Part shown: positions 32,652 to 34,361 of the stretch, piece after piece | Numbering within the stretch: the stretch's first letter is position 1 | Layout: the number at the start of each line of letters is the position of its first letter | Source: an uncultured Desulfovibrio sp. | GTDB taxonomy: Bacteria > Desulfobacterota > Desulfovibrionia > Desulfovibrionales > Desulfovibrionaceae | Direction: 5' to 3' | NCBI GenBank assembly: GCA_900546145.1 | Contig: URBN01000021.1 | Coordinates: 1-34,361, forward strand | Length of the DNA: 34,361 nt | Translations under genes and position numbers: made by a program | The notes under the pieces: model-generated | Seen by the model: the letters and a program-made list of their open reading frames with translations, nothing else | Database searches by the model: none | What the model was told of the DNA's origin: nothing

Positions 32652-33131
32652 TTATTTTTCAGGGTACTGTCCTGCCGTGACTTTTTCCATCCATGTCACG
32701 CTTTTGCCGTCACCGCGTTCACCGATGGCGAGGTGCGTCATGGCGCTGCCTGGTGCCGCGCCGTGCCAGTGCTTCAGGTTCGGCCGGCAGATGACCACGT
32801 CTCCCTGGTGTATGGTTCTGATCGGCCCGCCCCATTCCTGGGTGAGGCCGGTTCCAAAGGTGACGATGAGCGTCTGGCCGAGGGGATGGGTATGCCAGTC
32901 TGTACGGGCACCTGGTTCAAAGGTGACGTAGGCTCCGTAGACACGCTGGGGCGCTTCAGTCGAAAAGGCCGGATCAACGCGGACAGAACCTGTGAAGTGC
33001 TCCGTTCCGGCAGGAAGGGAAGTCCCGGAGCCGGCGGGGATGACGGTCTGCCCGGGAGCGGCGAAGGCCTGGACCGCAGTCAGGAGTGCGGCCGGGAGGA
33101 GGCAGAGAGAAAGAGTGGCTGAGTGCGGCAT
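32652..33131 (-). CDS. Exported cupin-domain protein
   Basis: This 159-residue single-domain cupin has a signal peptide (residues 1-24, LCLLPAALLTAVQAFA). The two cupin motifs are visible: GARTDWHTHPLGQTLIVTFG (metal ligands His-x-His in motif 1, about residue 78) and the second motif around RPNLKHWHGAAPGSAM. It resembles the small cupins found next to carboxymuconolactone decarboxylase or flavodoxin genes. A metal-dependent role in the periplasm is likely, but the reaction is unknown. The ATG at 33131 has a strong GGAGGATAT ribosome binding site. The gene follows the first hydrolase by 57 bases and precedes the flavodoxin gene by 9. Confidence 0.88.
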   Translation of the reverse strand: MPHSATLSLCLLPAALLTAVQAFAAPGQTVIPAGSGTSLPAGTEHFTGSVRVDPAFSTEAPQRVYGAYVTFEPGARTDWHTHPLGQTLIVTFGTGLTQEWGGPIRTIHQGDVVICRPNLKHWHGAAPGSAMTHLAIGERGDGKSVTWMEKVTAGQYPEK

Positions 33132-33188
33132 GATATCCTCCGTCAGTGTTTTCGCGGCACGGGTGGAAAACCCGCTCCGTGCGGAAGG

Positions 33189-34244
33189 TTAGCGCAGGGT
33201 TCTGTTGTAGAAAGCGGTGAGCCTGGACATGGCCTGATCTACGTATTCAGGAACGAAATACGTCCGGATGTGCGTCGCACCGGGAATTCTAAAAAGTTCC
33301 TTATCGCTGGTGCCCGTGGCTTTTTTAAAGGCTTCCTCGGTCATGTAGAGCGTGTCAGCCTTTTCACCGGCGATCATGAGCAGGGGGACATTGATGAGCC
33401 CGATCTGGTCGGTGGCGTCCCAGGTCATCAGATCCATGAGACTGCTGGTGGTATAGCGGAAGGTCGAGTTGGGATGCCGGTGCGTCCTGCCGTAGTACAT
33501 CATGCCCTCACGATAAAGATCCGTGGGAATTTTGCTGATGCTTTCGTCAGTCAGGCTGTCAAAATCCACGTTGCCGGAATAGCTGATCTCGCCGGTGGAT
33601 ATTTCCTTTGCGCGGGCGGCGGAGGCCTGCGCCAGGCGTTCCTGTATGGAGTCTTTCTGCGTATTCAGAAATCCGTTGCGGCGCACTTCGCCGGAATTAA
33701 ACATGCTCAGCGTGGCCACGGCGCGGATGCGCTTGTCCGACTTGGCTGCGTTCAGCGTATAGCCGCCACCGCCGCAGATGCCGAGAGCGCCGATGGCTTT
33801 GCTGTCAGCGCCGGGATAGCTGCTGATAAAATCGATCATGCCGTGGATGTCCTCCGTGCGGAACTGCGGCCTGTCCACATTTCGGGGCGTGCCTTCGCTG
33901 GCGCCCTGATACGCGGCATCGGCGGCGATGGTGATGAAGCCCTGTCCGGCCAGCCGCTGAGCGTAAAGCCCTGCTACCTGTTCCTTCACGCCGCCGTTGG
34001 GATGGGCAACGACGATGGCGGGATACTTTTTACCCGCATCATATCCGGCAGGCGTATAAACGTTGGCGGCAATCCGGAGGCCGTTCAGCGTGTAGTGAAC
34101 GGGATGGATGTTGACCTTTCCGGGGATGTTTTCCGTGATGGCTCCCCGGTACACAAGGCCGAAGGGATTTGCCGGGGCGGCCTGAGCCATGCCGGGCAGA
34201 GCCAGAAGGGACAGAACGGCAAGCTTCGCGAAGAATGTTTTCAT
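33189..34244 (-). CDS. Exported alpha/beta hydrolase with Cys nucleophile (dienelactone hydrolase-like)
   Basis: First gene of the - strand operon. The 351-residue product has a Sec signal peptide (residues 1-22, ending AQAAPAN). The fold marks are YPAIVVAHPNGGVKEQVAG (oxyanion loop), the nucleophile elbow AIGALGICGGGGYTLNAAK, where Cys occupies the Ser position as in dienelactone hydrolases, then PLLMIAGEKADTLYMTE (acid) and GATHIRTYF (His). It is related to YcjY/DUF1100-like hydrolases. The substrate is unknown. The ATG at 34244 has AAGGAA 8 bases upstream. The cupin, flavodoxin and second hydrolase follow in the same direction with short gaps, so a shared periplasmic pathway is likely. The promoter probably lies in the last 110 bases of the window. 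Confidence 0.9.
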   Translation of the reverse strand: MKTFFAKLAVLSLLALPGMAQAAPANPFGLVYRGAITENIPGKVNIHPVHYTLNGLRIAANVYTPAGYDAGKKYPAIVVAHPNGGVKEQVAGLYAQRLAGQGFITIAADAAYQGASEGTPRNVDRPQFRTEDIHGMIDFISSYPGADSKAIGALGICGGGGYTLNAAKSDKRIRAVATLSMFNSGEVRRNGFLNTQKDSIQERLAQASAARAKEISTGEISYSGNVDFDSLTDESISKIPTDLYREGMMYYGRTHRHPNSTFRYTTSSLMDLMTWDATDQIGLINVPLLMIAGEKADTLYMTEEAFKKATGTSDKELFRIPGATHIRTYFVPEYVDQAMSRLTAFYNRTLR

Positions 34245-34361
34245 GGGATGGTTCCTTTCAGTTTTTGCGGCGGGGCAGAAGCCCGTTTTCCCGGGGATGC
34301 GTGTCTGATTTATTTTTCCTGGCGCTTCCGGGATGCCTGTTTGTTTCTGAAAGGAAATATA

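Overview
The window looks like an accessory stretch of a GC-rich, host-associated proteobacterial genome. The exported hydrolase, flavodoxin and cupin genes, a single sstT and the GC-rich coding style would fit a gut Desulfovibrionaceae or Sutterellaceae member. The sequence alone does not settle the genus, and the affiliation is inference.

Region 1 (2-10673, + strand) is a tightly packed conjugation operon of the IncI / Dot-Icm (type IVB) secretion class: dotH (cut by the window edge), dotG, dotF, dotE, dotP, dotN, two unrecognised genes, dotI and the ATPase gene dotO. The order dotH-G-F-E-P-N...O follows the Legionella icmK-E-G-C-D-J-B and IncI tra orders. Here, however, dotI lies downstream, after two unknown proteins. 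A perfect 12-bp hairpin follows dotO.

Region 2 (10880-21881, - strand) is the most striking part: a five-gene operon with gaps or overlaps of only a few bases. In transcription order it encodes a UPF1-like SF1 helicase with a C-terminal Vsr/DUF559-like nuclease, a membrane-anchored coiled-coil protein, a membrane-anchored coiled-coil McrB-type AAA+ GTPase, a McrC/DUF2357-like protein without an obvious PD-(D/E)xK triad, and an Hsp70-like protein with degenerate nucleotide-binding motifs. This matches the general plan of McrBC-derived coiled-coil nuclease tandem (CoCoNuT) defence systems as I remember them, but with unusual membrane anchoring and probable loss of active sites. The helicase gene also carries an in-frame 81-bp tandem repeat.

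Region 3 (about 21900-26130) holds a Sel1-repeat protein with its own terminator, a possible 40-codon leader ORF and the Na+/serine-threonine symporter sstT, which ends in a strong terminator.

Region 4 (26200-30720) begins with an initiator tRNA-fMet gene whose T-stem has two mismatches. It continues with decayed fragments of an AraC-family regulator and a RhuM-family protein, a 26-repeat ankyrin protein made of near-identical 90-bp units, a stretch without a convincing intact gene, and a solitary D12-class DNA adenine methyltransferase. The pattern suggests a tRNA-associated integration hot spot.

Region 5 (30786-34244, - strand) is a four-gene operon of exported proteins: a Cys-nucleophile alpha/beta hydrolase, a cupin, a flavodoxin-like protein with a Tat-like leader, and a second alpha/beta hydrolase.

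No integrase, relaxase or transposase gene is visible, so the borders of the conjugative element lie outside the window or are not recognisable here.
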